Source: Leptospirales bacterium (GTDB lineage: Bacteria; Spirochaetota; Leptospiria; Leptospirales; Leptospiraceae). Taken from it: a DNA stretch of 64,000 nt. The notes under the pieces are model-generated. The model was not told the origin of the DNA. It saw only the letters and a list, made by a program, of their open reading frames with translations, and ran no database searches. Shown here piece after piece: positions 1 through 9,013 of this stretch (position 1 is its first letter; every line of letters starts with the position of its first letter). The position numbers were made by a program, and so were the translations under genes. The stretch lies in NCBI GenBank assembly GCA_013297885.1, contig JAAFIR010000018.1, forward strand, positions 1 through 64,000, read 5' to 3'.

Positions 1-1340
1 GTTTAATCTCACATCAAAAGTCCCGGTTCCACCTTCTGGAATTGTAGTGATGTTTTGGGTAATGATAATACCTTGCACGTCATTGTCAACTGTGTTGATA
101 CTACCGGCAGACGATACTAGTCCCACTCCACTTGCATTAATTGATACTGTTTCAGAAACAATATTAGCATCTTCTAATCCATTGATCTGAACTGCTTGGG
201 GAATATTCCAATTGTTTTGGTCAAAGCTTAGTGAAGTTGAGCTTAATGTCACTGCAAGTATATTAGAACTTGCTAATGTAACAGTTCGAGCTGTTCCTGG
301 ATTTCCACTCAGTGCAACATTCAAAAGTGTGTTTGCATTCTCATTTACTGTGGCTGCATGTGTCAGTGTAATTGTAATATCATTGTCGAGTGTTGTGAAA
401 TTGGAATTTACAGTTGTTGTAGCTGGGGCTGTGGATGTGATTACAATATTTTCCAAGGACTGGTTTGCTTCTTCAAGTCCGTTTAGTGTAATCGTTTTAT
501 TTGAACTCCAACAATTTACACCAGGACATACATTATCAAATGTAGTGCTTGCTACAGCTGTTGTTGCTGATGCTGGAATATTACTAGCAAAACTTACGAC
601 AAGTGAAGGACTTGGCTCTGCATTTAGTCTCACATCAAAAGTCTGAGTGCCACCTTCTGGAATCGTAGTGATGTTTTGGGTAATGATAATCCCTTGCATG
701 TCATTGTCAACTGTGTTGATACTACCGGCAGACGATACTAGTCCCACTCCACTTGCATTAATAGTTACAGTTTCAGAAACAATATTAGCATCTTCTAGTC
801 CGTTTATCTGAACTGCTTGGGGAATATTCCAATTGTTTTGGTCGAAGTTTAGTGAAGTAGAGCTTAATGTCACTGCGAGTATATTAGAACTTGCTAATGT
901 AACAGTTCGAGCTGTTCCTGGATTTCCACTTAAGCTTACATTCAAAAGTGTGTTTGCATTTTCGTTTACATTTGCTGCATGTGTCAGTGTAATTGTAATA
1001 TCATTGTCTAAAGTTGTATAGTTAGAATTTACAGTTGTTGTAGCTGGGGCTGTGGAAGTGATTACTATATTTTCTAAGGACTGGTTGGCTTCTTCCAGTC
1101 CGTTTATTGTAATAGTTTTGTTTGAACTCCAACAATTTACACCAGGACATACATTATCAAATGTAACTGATCCAACTGCTGTTGTTGCTGATGCTGCAAT
1201 ATTACTAGCAAAACTTACGACAAGTGATGGACTTGGCTCTGCGTTTAATCTCACATCAAAAGTCTGTGTCCCACCTTCTGGAATCGTTGTAATGTTCTGG
1301 GTAATGATAATCCCTTGCACATCATTGTCAACTGTGTTCA
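1..1340 (-). repeat. 621-bp tandem repeat inside the lipoprotein gene
   Basis: The block at 10-620 recurs at 631-1241 and begins again at 1252. The period is exactly 621 bp (207 codons). By eye the copies match at about nine bases in ten, far more than the older repeats at 1340-2900. Each unit codes for two Calx-beta-like modules. Recent duplication or gene conversion is the likely origin, and copy number may vary between strains. Confidence 0.9.
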
Positions 1341-2994
1341 CATTCAAAGTTCCTGTTGCTAAAAAAGTTCCAGTCCCTGTTACAGTGAAAGGTTCAGTAA
1401 TAATATTTGCATCCTCAATTCCATTTAAAACAACAGACTGAAAATAATTGGAAGGAGTCATTACTAGTGATAGATTACTTAAAGTGCCTGCAAACAAATT
1501 GGAGCTAACCAAATTTACCGTCCTTGGAATTCCTGGATTTCCAGTAAGTGCAACTGTGATTAAAGTATTTCCACCTTCGTTAACTGTTCCTGCTCCTGTA
1601 ATAATAATTTTAGTATCATCGTCAATTGTGATAAGATTATATATTTGCATTGGAGCAACTGTTGTTGTTAGATAAACTGAAGCAGATTCAGAAGTTTCAT
1701 TTATTTCATCTATTGCAGTGATTGTAACTGGTTGATCGATATTATAATTTCCAGGAGTAAATGTTAAAGTGGCAGGAGAAACAGTTACTGAAGATGGAAG
1801 GCTACTAGCAATGTTTACAGTTACATTTGTTGGAGGCATATTCGAAAGTTGCACCTGAATTGTATTATTTGTATTTTCATCTAGAGTAGTAAACCCACCC
1901 GTTACAATAATATTTTGTGAGTTTGTATCAATAGATTGAATATTTAAAACAACAGGTGCCATACCTGTAGCTTGAAGAGTTAAAGTAACATTTTCTGAAA
2001 CTAAATTTACATCAGGAACTGCTGCCAGAGTAACGTTTTGATCTATCTGTGAATTACCTGAAGTATAATTTAAAGTAATCGATCCTCCACCGTTTATAGA
2101 AATTGCAGATGGATTAGAACTAGTAATAGTAATATCGTTTGCCGATAGTAATGTTTTAAAAAATCTTGCACCCATTAAAATAGAATTTCCTTCAATTATG
2201 GAAGTTGGTGCATTAGTTGTTAAAATCACATTATCATCAATGATTTGAAAATCATAATTATTATCAGTTGTTCCTATTAGTCTAAAACTAATTCTAGTGT
2301 TTGTATTATTTGAGTCTCCATCAATAACGGCATATATAGCTAAATTTTGAGAAGTATTATAATTTGTTGGGGTAAAAGTTAAACTAGTAGTTGAAGCTCC
2401 ATTTACTAAGACTGAAGAATTGTTTGGAACAATATTTACAGTTACTGAAGTGAGTGGTGCTTTAGATAAGCTAACACCAACATTAATCGTTTCTCCTTCT
2501 TGGATAGAAGGTGTTGTCCCAGATAATACTATACTAGAATCATCTGACAAAAATATAAATAAAATTAAATCATCTGTATCTTCTGCTGTACATTTAATAA
2601 TCACCGAATCTGAAATATTATCATTATCAACTTTTGCAGTTAATTTAACTTCTTGACTTATTGCAAAATTTGCAGAGGTAAAATTAAATTCATTCACTTG
2701 AAGTCCATTTAGAACTAGACTTGGAAAATTGGAACTACAACTCACTTTAGTATCTTTACGAGGATTTTCTTTTAAATATAGCCCAAGATTTAATTCTTGA
2801 CCTTCTTGGATTGTAGTAGTAATACCTGTTACAATAATTTTATTCTTTGGAGGAGGATTTAGTCTAAATGGATCCAAACTCAAATATAAACCAGTAATTG
2901 TTTTTGGATCAAAAATACTTAGTTCAGAACCAGCACAATGATTTAGAAAAAAAAGAATCAAAAATAAAATTTTATAATTTTTAAAAATTTTCAT
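1..2994 (-). CDS. Calx-beta-like repeat surface lipoprotein (C-terminus beyond window)
   Basis: The reading frame is open from an ATG at 2994 to base 1 (998 codons, no stop), so the C-terminus lies outside the window. The N-terminus (MKIFKNYKILF...LNHCAGS) is a lipoprotein signal peptide with a lipobox Cys near residue 20. The rest is a chain of roughly 100-residue beta-sandwich-like repeats. Each starts near an EGG/NEN segment and ends in a DND or DDD signature (for example TTLDNDITITL), as in Calx-beta domains. The repeats nearest the left edge are almost identical copies. Each 207-residue unit has one CPGVNC cysteine pair, which could form a disulfide. It starts 12 bp after the stop of the caspase-like gene, so the two are probably co-transcribed. 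I infer an exported, possibly surface-exposed binding protein; the ligand is unknown. Confidence 0.85.
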   Translation of the reverse strand, partial: MKIFKNYKILFLILFFLNHCAGSELSIFDPKTITGLYLSLDPFRLNPPPKNKIIVTGITTTIQEGQELNLGLYLKENPRKDTKVSCSSNFPSLVLNGLQVNEFNFTSANFAISQEVKLTAKVDNDNISDSVIIKCTAEDTDDLILFIFLSDDSSIVLSGTTPSIQEGETINVGVSLSKAPLTSVTVNIVPNNSSVLVNGASTTSLTFTPTNYNTSQNLAIYAVIDGDSNNTNTRISFRLIGTTDNNYDFQIIDDNVILTTNAPTSIIEGNSILMGARFFKTLLSANDITITSSNPSAISINGGGSITLNYTSGNSQIDQNVTLAAVPDVNLVSENVTLTLQATGMAPVVLNIQSIDTNSQNIIVTGGFTTLDENTNNTIQVQLSNMPPTNVTVNIASSLPSSVTVSPATLTFTPGNYNIDQPVTITAIDEINETSESASVYLTTTVAPMQIYNLITIDDDTKIIITGAGTVNEGGNTLITVALTGNPGIPRTVNLVSSNLFAGTLSNLSLVMTPSNYFQSVVLNGIEDANIITEPFTVTGTGTFLATGTLNVNTVDNDVQGIIITQNITTIPEGGTQTFDVRLNAEPSPSLVVSFASNIAASATTAVGSVTFDNVCPGVNCWSSNKTITINGLEEANQSLENIVITSTAPATTTVNSNYTTLDNDITITLTHAANVNENANTLLNVSLSGNPGTARTVTLASSNILAVTLSSTSLNFDQNNWNIPQAVQINGLEDANIVSETVTINASGVGLVSSAGSINTVDNDMQGIIITQNITTIPEGGTQTFDVRLNAEPSPSLVVSFASNIPASATTAVASTTFDNVCPGVNCWSSNKTITLNGLEEANQSLENIVITSTAPATTTVNSNFTTLDNDITITLTHAATVNENANTLLNVALSGNPGTARTVTLASSNILAVTLSSTSLSFDQNNWNIPQAVQINGLEDANIVSETVSINASGVGLVSSAGSINTVDNDVQGIIITQNITTIPEGGTGTFDVRLN

Positions 2995-3006
2995 TTTTTT
3001 TCTCCT

Positions 3007-4317
3007 CTAAAATCTAAATTGAAAATACAAATCATATTTTTTATCAGCTGAAATTGAATATTTATCAATTTCAAAAAGATTCATTTTAAATTGAATAGCC
3101 CAGAAATAATCATTTCCTTTAAATAGAAATAAATCAAGCAAATTCCAAGCCCAAAAAGCTCCTACTAGAGTAAGAGATTGGTTAAATTTTTTTTCATTTT
3201 CCTCTACATCTTTCCTTTTTGGTTCAAAGATTAAATAGTTTTGAACAAAAGTATCTCCTTGTCCAGCACGTGCGGGAATTAAAAAAGTAGATTCATAATT
3301 TTTTTTTGATTCCAAAAATAAATTATATCTATATGCAGAATGAAGTCCTAAAAGTAAAAAAATAGAAACATATGAAATACCTTTTTCTTTTCCTCCAGAA
3401 TAATATTGTCCCCATCCAGGAATAAAAAAGGAACGGGCAAGAGCTGGAAACTTTGAATTACTTGTTTCAAAATTTTTCGAGTCTACTGAAGATTTTGTAT
3501 TTTCATCTAATACTGAAATTGGAAGAGTTGAATTTTTTGAAAGATATTTTAAGAATGGTTTTTGACTTCTGTCATTTTCTGCTGACCAAGTTTCAACTGA
3601 ATTTTTTACAAATTTATCAATTTCTTCAATTGTAATAATTTTATCAGAATTATAATCAGCTTTACCTTCTAAACCTAAACATATAAATTTTGTAAATACA
3701 CCAAACTTAGATTTATTATCTTCATAAGAAAAAAAACCATCTTTACTTGAAGAAAAAAAACTGAATGATTCATTAGCTTCATATTTTTCTGATTTAAAAC
3801 CTGTAGTTAAAATTTCTTTTCGATTTGTGTTTAAAATTTCTCTGTTAGAATCCAAAATCATCATAGAATGTTTAAAATTTTTAGATTTAATTTTTTTTAC
3901 AATTTCGTCTAAATTTACTCCCGTATAATTGTATTTATCCAAAGAAGAATCTTGTGCTAATAAGAAATTTTGATTTTCGTTATCTGTCACTGCTTGACCA
4001 GAAAAGAAAAAAAGAAAATGATCATTTTGATTTAAACGATTTAATATTTGATCTAATTTTGTTTCTATATTATTTTTTGTTGGAAAAAGCTCACTAGACT
4101 TATTTAAATTATCAGTTAAAATAATAGTTTCATCAAATGCTGAATTTTCAGTTAAAACTTTAGCTAAAAGAGTAGCATCGTTTCTTGCATTATTTAAACT
4201 TAGGATTTGGTTACTTTCATATTCATTAATTCCAATCAATATAGCAATTCTTTTCACTTCCGAATCTTTAGAATGAATAAAACTTATACTTAAAATTAAA
4301 CTTAAGAATAATTTCAT
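3007..4317 (-). CDS. Inactive caspase-like (peptidase C14 fold) exported protein
   Basis: A signal peptide (residues 1-16) is followed by a caspase/metacaspase-like domain. It begins RIAILIGINEYES (23-35) and includes LNNARNDA (41-48). Where active members have a HG motif after the FxxSG strand, this protein has FFFSGQA (104-110; Gln108 replaces His). Where the Cys nucleophile follows a DxC pattern, it has LDSN (155-158; Asn158 replaces Cys). Both catalytic residues are therefore missing. An EF-hand-like segment, DYNSDKIITIEE (221-232), follows, as in many C14 proteins. The C-terminal part has IPGWGQYYSGGKEKG (299-313) and hydrophobic helices, resembling DUF5683-type membrane modules. It is the first gene of a pair with the repeat lipoprotein. 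I infer a binding or scaffold role in the envelope. Confidence 0.8.
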   Translation of the reverse strand: MKLFLSLILSISFIHSKDSEVKRIAILIGINEYESNQILSLNNARNDATLLAKVLTENSAFDETIILTDNLNKSSELFPTKNNIETKLDQILNRLNQNDHFLFFFSGQAVTDNENQNFLLAQDSSLDKYNYTGVNLDEIVKKIKSKNFKHSMMILDSNREILNTNRKEILTTGFKSEKYEANESFSFFSSSKDGFFSYEDNKSKFGVFTKFICLGLEGKADYNSDKIITIEEIDKFVKNSVETWSAENDRSQKPFLKYLSKNSTLPISVLDENTKSSVDSKNFETSNSKFPALARSFFIPGWGQYYSGGKEKGISYVSIFLLLGLHSAYRYNLFLESKKNYESTFLIPARAGQGDTFVQNYLIFEPKRKDVEENEKKFNQSLTLVGAFWAWNLLDLFLFKGNDYFWAIQFKMNLFEIDKYSISADKKYDLYFQFRF

Positions 4318-4551
4318 ATTGGATAATTTTTTTAACCTTTTGATAAATTTAAAAACTAGAATAATTAGTTACTAAATAGAAAATTAATTTTTAAAAATAG
4401 TGCTTAATATTATTATACGTATAAAATCACTTTTTTTATACAATTAAATTTTTTTCAAAAAAATTATATTTATTTTTTAACTATTTCTAATCGTAAATAA
4501 GGCTTTAAAAACTAAATTTCTTCTAGATTCAAAATAATTCTTAAATACTTA

Positions 4552-4697
4552 CGCAAAAGAGATCGACTTGGGGTCAAAAAAATGACGAAGTAAATTTTTT
4601 GACCAAAAAGGAGAGCTCGCTTTTTTGTGGTTTTAAGAAATTGTTTTACTAATTCACAAAAATAATTTAAATAAGAATATTCCACAAAAAATTTGCC
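4552..4697 (+). repeat. Dispersed two-hairpin element, copy E1
   Basis: The left end resembles GCGAAAAGGATTGA (here GCAAAAGAGATCGACTTGG). Hairpin 1 is GGTCAAAAAAAT...ATTTTTTGACC. The middle motif is GAGAGCTCGCTTTTTT. Hairpin 2 is TTTTTTGTGG...CCACAAAAAA, ending in TTTGCC. The right end lies 14 bp from the trmL stop. The rest of the 393-bp gap (4318-4551) is AT-rich; apart from a small TATACGTATA palindrome near 4418 I see nothing in it. Confidence 0.7.
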
Positions 4698-4710
4698 AAA
4701 AAAAACAATA

Positions 4711-5172
4711 CTAAGAAATTAGACCAATTTGCCTAACACCTTCATAAGCCAAAATTGCAACTGAATTGCTTAGATTGATACTTCTAGAAATTGGAAGCAT
4801 TGGAATAAAAAGTTTGTTAGTTTCAGGATAAGAATCTTTTACAAAATTTGGAAGACCAGAAGTTTCTGACCCAAAAACTAAATAATCATTTTTTTTGTAT
4901 TGGATATTTGAATAAAGAGTTTTACCAAATTTTGTTACCAAAAAAACTCTGGAGTGGTCGGAAATTTTTGATTCAAAACTTTCCCAGTTTTCATGAAGTA
5001 CCAAATGCAAATCATCCCAATAATCAAGACCTGCTCTTTTTACAGCCTTTTCAGAAATATCAAAAGCAGGTTTATCAACAATATGAAGAGTTGCACCAAT
5101 TCCAACACTTAGTCTAGAAATATTTCCAGTGTTAGGTGGAATTTCTGGTTTATACAAAACAATATTAAACAT
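4711..5172 (-). CDS. trmL: tRNA (cytidine/uridine-2'-O-)-methyltransferase TrmL
   Basis: This 153-residue SPOUT-class enzyme methylates the 2'-hydroxyl of the wobble base (position 34) of certain leucine tRNAs using SAM. Visible family motifs are NTGNISRL near the N-terminus, RAGLDYWDDL, the SAM-knot motif FGSETSGLP, and IPMLPISRSINLSNS near the C-terminus. The length is typical for TrmL, which lacks the N-terminal extension of TrmH. The ATG overlaps the stop of the upstream S1-domain gene by one base (TAATG), so translation is probably coupled. An E1 repeat follows the stop and may serve as its 3' end. Confidence 0.93.
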   Translation of the reverse strand: MFNIVLYKPEIPPNTGNISRLSVGIGATLHIVDKPAFDISEKAVKRAGLDYWDDLHLVLHENWESFESKISDHSRVFLVTKFGKTLYSNIQYKKNDYLVFGSETSGLPNFVKDSYPETNKLFIPMLPISRSINLSNSVAILAYEGVRQIGLIS

Positions 5173-6314
5173 TATTTCTTCAAAGATTTTTTTAATAATA
5201 ATCCAAAGCTTGATACTGATTCTTCTTTGTTATTTGAAACATAATTTTGAAAATCCAATTTATCTTTAGCTTCTTTTGCTTTTTCAATCGAAAGTGCAAT
5301 TTGTTTTTTTTCAGGATTTACTTCAGTTACAAATACCTCAACAATTTCACCAACTTTAAATTGAGAGCCAGGATTTAATTTGTTTCCAAGACCTGTTTCT
5401 TTATTTGGAACTAGTCCATGAAAATGCTCATCTAATTTTATAAACAAACCAAATGGTTTAATTGAATCGATCTTTGCTGAAAGAATGTCCCCTTCTTTAA
5501 AAGGAACTTTTTTAATCCAAGGATCATTGGATGAATCTTTTAGCGAAACTGAAAATTTATTTTCTTTCCAATCAAGTGCAAGAATTTTTCCGTGAACCCT
5601 TTCTCCAATTTTAAATTCTTTTTCGAGATCTACATTTTTTTTAAAACTGGATTCTGAAGCTGGAACTAATGCATCCATTCCATTCATGTCCACAATCAAA
5701 CCAAATTTATGAATCGATTTTATTGTGCAGTTTACAAAACTTCCTTCTTTTAATTCAGCTTTTAAAATTTCTTTTTTAAGTTCTTTCTCTTTATCAGAAA
5801 TCTTTTTTTGAGATAAAAATATTTTTTTGGATTTTGAATTAATTTCTTGGACAATAAATTTGAATTTTTTTCCTGTTATAATACCCGACTTTAAAACTGG
5901 ATCAATTTGTGAATAAGCACAAACTGCATTGTAATCACCAAGTTTTACCTCATAACCAGAATTATTTTTGGATTCAATACCAAATTGCCCAAGGACAGGA
6001 ATTTCTTTATCATATGCCAGTTCCAAAGTTTCTTCTGTAATTTCATCATCAGCTAATGCAGTAGTAAAATAGTATTCACCTGAATCTTCTCTTAAAAAAT
6101 ATGCAGGATAAATTTTTCCAATCTCAAATTTGTGTTCATCATCTTGTTCTGAAGAAGACAAAATTCCTTTTATATTTCCATTGATAGTTTGAATAAAAAT
6201 ATAATCATTTTTTATAGTGATAATTTTTACATCATGCAAAGCCCCGATTTCGAGGCTTTTTCTTTTTTTAAAACTTTCTTCTAATAAAGATGCAAAATCG
6301 TTTTTAGAATTCAT
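5172..6314 (-). CDS. S1-domain RNA-binding protein (RpsA-like)
   Basis: At 380 residues it has about four S1-type OB folds. The N-terminal two are degenerate. The third (about 190-250, GSFVNCTIKSIHKFGLIVDM) and fourth (about 270-345, GDILSAKIDSIKPFGLFIKL) carry the classic FGLxV/I core with a VxxxD/N segment. Ribosomal protein S1 usually has four to six repeats, so this could be a short S1 paralogue or a spirochaete S1-like translation factor. It is cytoplasmic, with a very Lys-rich tail. It lies 9 bp downstream of the 6324-7529 gene and overlaps trmL, forming a three-gene operon. I cannot tell whether it is the ribosomal S1 itself. Confidence 0.85.
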   Translation of the reverse strand: MNSKNDFASLLEESFKKRKSLEIGALHDVKIITIKNDYIFIQTINGNIKGILSSSEQDDEHKFEIGKIYPAYFLREDSGEYYFTTALADDEITEETLELAYDKEIPVLGQFGIESKNNSGYEVKLGDYNAVCAYSQIDPVLKSGIITGKKFKFIVQEINSKSKKIFLSQKKISDKEKELKKEILKAELKEGSFVNCTIKSIHKFGLIVDMNGMDALVPASESSFKKNVDLEKEFKIGERVHGKILALDWKENKFSVSLKDSSNDPWIKKVPFKEGDILSAKIDSIKPFGLFIKLDEHFHGLVPNKETGLGNKLNPGSQFKVGEIVEVFVTEVNPEKKQIALSIEKAKEAKDKLDFQNYVSNNKEESVSSFGLLLKKSLKK

Positions 6315-6323
6315 TTATTTTCC

Positions 6324-7529
6324 TTATTTAGTTTCTTTTGCTAATTGTTCTAACTCTTGAATACGTTTTGTTTTATCATCACTTTCCCAAGGTTTTTTTG
6401 TAAACTGAGAACTAGTTAATGTTTTAGTTTTATATTCTTCAGTAAATGGAATTACCATTTCTTTATCTGGCTCTGTAGTTTTTGCAGCTTGAATTTTTTT
6501 CAAACCCTCTTCACCTTGATCATACCAAGCTGGATCAATTGGAAGATTCACTCTATATCCACGAGCATTTGTTAAAATATAAGGACCATCATAACCTTTG
6601 TCTCTCAAAATTTTTCCATAATACAAAAATTCAACTTCTTGAGTTCCTTGTTTTAACTGACCATCAAAAGTCGCAAATGCTAAATAATTTCCTTCTTTCG
6701 CTTCTTTTAAATTTGCTTCTAAATGATAATTTCCAGCTTTAAAGACATTTAATGTAGCATAAATCACAAGAGAACCATTAACGATTCCTTCTCTAAAATT
6801 ATTTGTAAATTCAGCGGGTTTATTTGGAGAAGAAAAAAAGCTAGAAGTAAGTTTTGCTTTTTTATTTGTTCCGTAAGTGATGTTTGCTTCAAGTGACATT
6901 TGTCCCCAATCGTTTTTAAGTGGTCTCCATTTAAAAGTATAAATTCCATCTTTTGCGGTTTCATCACCATCTCTTCCATCATCATTAAAATCAGGAGAAT
7001 GAGTTGGAGTTTTTTGATCTTCAAATTCTTTAAATACAGTTGCATTAAGGATAGAAAATTTTGCTAATGTTTGTGAAGCATCTCTACATTCTAATTTTAT
7101 GATCATATCAGAATTTGGTCCAATTACAGCCCAAGTTTTTGGTTGTAATAAACATCTATAACCATTTCCTTTTTCATCTTTTACATTATCAACCATAGTT
7201 AGAGCATCTATATCTAATTTAAATGGATAAACAATATCTTCATTCAAATTGGAAATGGGTCTTGATTGAGGTGGATATTGAGCCCACTCATTGTATTGTT
7301 CTAATAAAAATTTTGGTGTGATACCAAATTTTTCATCTTGGTTTGATGACTCAGAAGATGTTGAAGCTGTCCCATCACTAATATCTTGTGGTGACGAATT
7401 TGTTGGGTCTGATGTTTTTGACATTGTATTATTTGATTTAGAAGTTTTTTTTCCGCCTGGTTTCATAATAAAAAAGGCAACACCCGCAAGTATTAAGCCA
7501 ATTATTGTAAATAGAATTTTTTTATTCAT
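6324..7529 (-). CDS. Membrane-anchored periplasmic protein with beta-sandwich domains
   Basis: The 401-residue protein begins with one N-terminal membrane helix (residues 4-22, LFTIIGLILAGVAFFIM). A Ser/Thr/Asn-rich linker (25-75) follows, then a globular domain. The segment PDFNDDGRDGDETAKDGIYT matches the Asp/Gly-rich signature of 'choice-of-anchor X' type beta-sandwiches. A second beta-rich unit follows, with a YDGPYILTNARGYRVN segment. The topology suggests anchoring in the inner membrane with the domains in the periplasm. A strong ribosome binding site (GGAGGG) precedes the ATG. It is the first gene of the operon with the S1 protein and trmL, an odd pairing for an envelope protein. Its function is unknown. 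Confidence 0.7.
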   Translation of the reverse strand: MNKKILFTIIGLILAGVAFFIMKPGGKKTSKSNNTMSKTSDPTNSSPQDISDGTASTSSESSNQDEKFGITPKFLLEQYNEWAQYPPQSRPISNLNEDIVYPFKLDIDALTMVDNVKDEKGNGYRCLLQPKTWAVIGPNSDMIIKLECRDASQTLAKFSILNATVFKEFEDQKTPTHSPDFNDDGRDGDETAKDGIYTFKWRPLKNDWGQMSLEANITYGTNKKAKLTSSFFSSPNKPAEFTNNFREGIVNGSLVIYATLNVFKAGNYHLEANLKEAKEGNYLAFATFDGQLKQGTQEVEFLYYGKILRDKGYDGPYILTNARGYRVNLPIDPAWYDQGEEGLKKIQAAKTTEPDKEMVIPFTEEYKTKTLTSSQFTKKPWESDDKTKRIQELEQLAKETK

Positions 7530-7738
7530 ATACCCTCCGTTTTAAGTAACTATGAAAATAAATTTTATTATATGATTGGTTACAAATCATTTTTTTAAAA
7601 TGAAGTCTTTTTAGCAAAAAATTAAATAATTTTTGGACTAGAAACTTTTATTTCCAATACTAACTCCAAAAAGCTCTAGATTTGTTCTCACATAAAAAAA
7701 ACTAAACTAAAATATAAATTGATTTTAGTTATTAAAAT

Positions 7739-8896
7739 TTAAATTGATTCAGAAAAATCTTCTTGTAAAAAATAAGTAGCACTTACTAAGCACATCGGAA
7801 TTAAAAAAGGGACAAAATTTCGAACTTCTGCTAACCAACTGAAAATGATATTAGTTAAAACTAAAATTGGTATTAAAAATAGAATCAAATACTTTAATGA
7901 AGAAGGTATTTTTTTCCAGATAAGAATATTAAATGGTAAAAACAAAAATAAAGTTAAAAATACTTGTCCATACCATCTTGAATCTTGTAGATTTCTCAAA
8001 ATATGATCTGGTGTAACACCGCTTATATTTACATATTCTAAATTTGATTGGTTAATATACCATCTTACAAGAATAATTAAACCAAAGCTCAAAGTAATAA
8101 AAAGAAATGAAAGAAAATAATGACTAATATTTTTTTGGTATCTAATAAAAAAATAAAATATTGCCATAACTGCGACAGATTCTTTTGCAAGAACTCCAAT
8201 AAGTATGGTTAGAATAAAATAGAAATCTTTTTTTTTATTAAGAAATATAAAACTTAAAATAAAAGATAAATGTGACATCGGATCAATTGGTTGTCCAGCA
8301 TAATCACGAATTGTAATGGGATAAACTAATACATAAAGCAAAACTGTTATCAATGCTGTTCTATAATTTACATAAAGCCTTGCCCAATAAAAAATTGAAA
8401 ACAACAATAAAAATTGAAATATAAGTCTATAAGCGATAACAGCTTTTAAAAAATCTCCAAGACAAATTATTAAAATAGAAATAAATGTTTCTGCTAAAAA
8501 GCGATATGAATGTGGAATTGCACTTGGATTTTTATTTAGTATTTGTTCATGCATTTCTTTTTGCCATAAAAGATTAATTTTATCTGGTAAATATTTTCCC
8601 AATTCAACATTTGTAAAATGTAAATGTACACAAAAGCAAGTAAACATTGAAAGAAAAATTAATATAAAAATTTTTTCCTTATTTTTTAAATCAGAAAGTA
8701 AAAAATAGGAAATTAGAATTGGAGTTAAAATTAAAACAAAAAAAGGCGGTTTAAGTTTTTTAAAAAAAGGGAATGGCGAATTTAAAGATTCAAAATTAGG
8801 AATAAAAAATGCTAATAAACAAATTATTAACAAAATTATGATAGCAAAAATAATTAAAAAGTCTTTTCCGAAAATTTTATTTTTCATAGATAACAC
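7739..8896 (-). CDS. Polytopic membrane protein, function unknown
   Basis: The 385 residues contain about nine or ten predicted hydrophobic helices spread over the whole length. The N-terminus is MLSMKNKIFGKDF; initiation at Met4 is equally possible. A soluble-looking loop near residues 105-135 contains NPSAIPHSYRFLAET, and YAGQPIDPMSHLSF follows later. The layout resembles lipid-linked-sugar-dependent glycosyltransferases or oligosaccharide polymerases of the inner membrane, but no diagnostic motif is visible, so that is only a guess. It stands alone, 117 bp after the end of the large TPR gene's coding direction neighbour and 209 bp from the next gene, and has no obvious partner. Confidence 0.65.
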   Translation of the reverse strand: MLSMKNKIFGKDFLIIFAIIILLIICLLAFFIPNFESLNSPFPFFKKLKPPFFVLILTPILISYFLLSDLKNKEKIFILIFLSMFTCFCVHLHFTNVELGKYLPDKINLLWQKEMHEQILNKNPSAIPHSYRFLAETFISILIICLGDFLKAVIAYRLIFQFLLLFSIFYWARLYVNYRTALITVLLYVLVYPITIRDYAGQPIDPMSHLSFILSFIFLNKKKDFYFILTILIGVLAKESVAVMAIFYFFIRYQKNISHYFLSFLFITLSFGLIILVRWYINQSNLEYVNISGVTPDHILRNLQDSRWYGQVFLTLFLFLPFNILIWKKIPSSLKYLILFLIPILVLTNIIFSWLAEVRNFVPFLIPMCLVSATYFLQEDFSESI

Positions 8897-9013
8897 TTTT
8901 TTTAAATACTAAATATTGCAATTTTTTTTTGATAATATTTAAGTCAAAGAAAAATTATGTTTAAACTTGGAGAATTTTATAAAAAATTCCCTTTGTTTAA
9001 AAAACTTTTTTAA

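Noticed and set aside
1-2656. Several plus-strand open frames (for example 212-646, 1052-1441, 2420-2656) rich in Val, Ser and Thr.
   Set aside because: They are antisense to the repeat lipoprotein, which is continuous for 998 codons with a signal peptide; their apparent repetition only mirrors the repeats.
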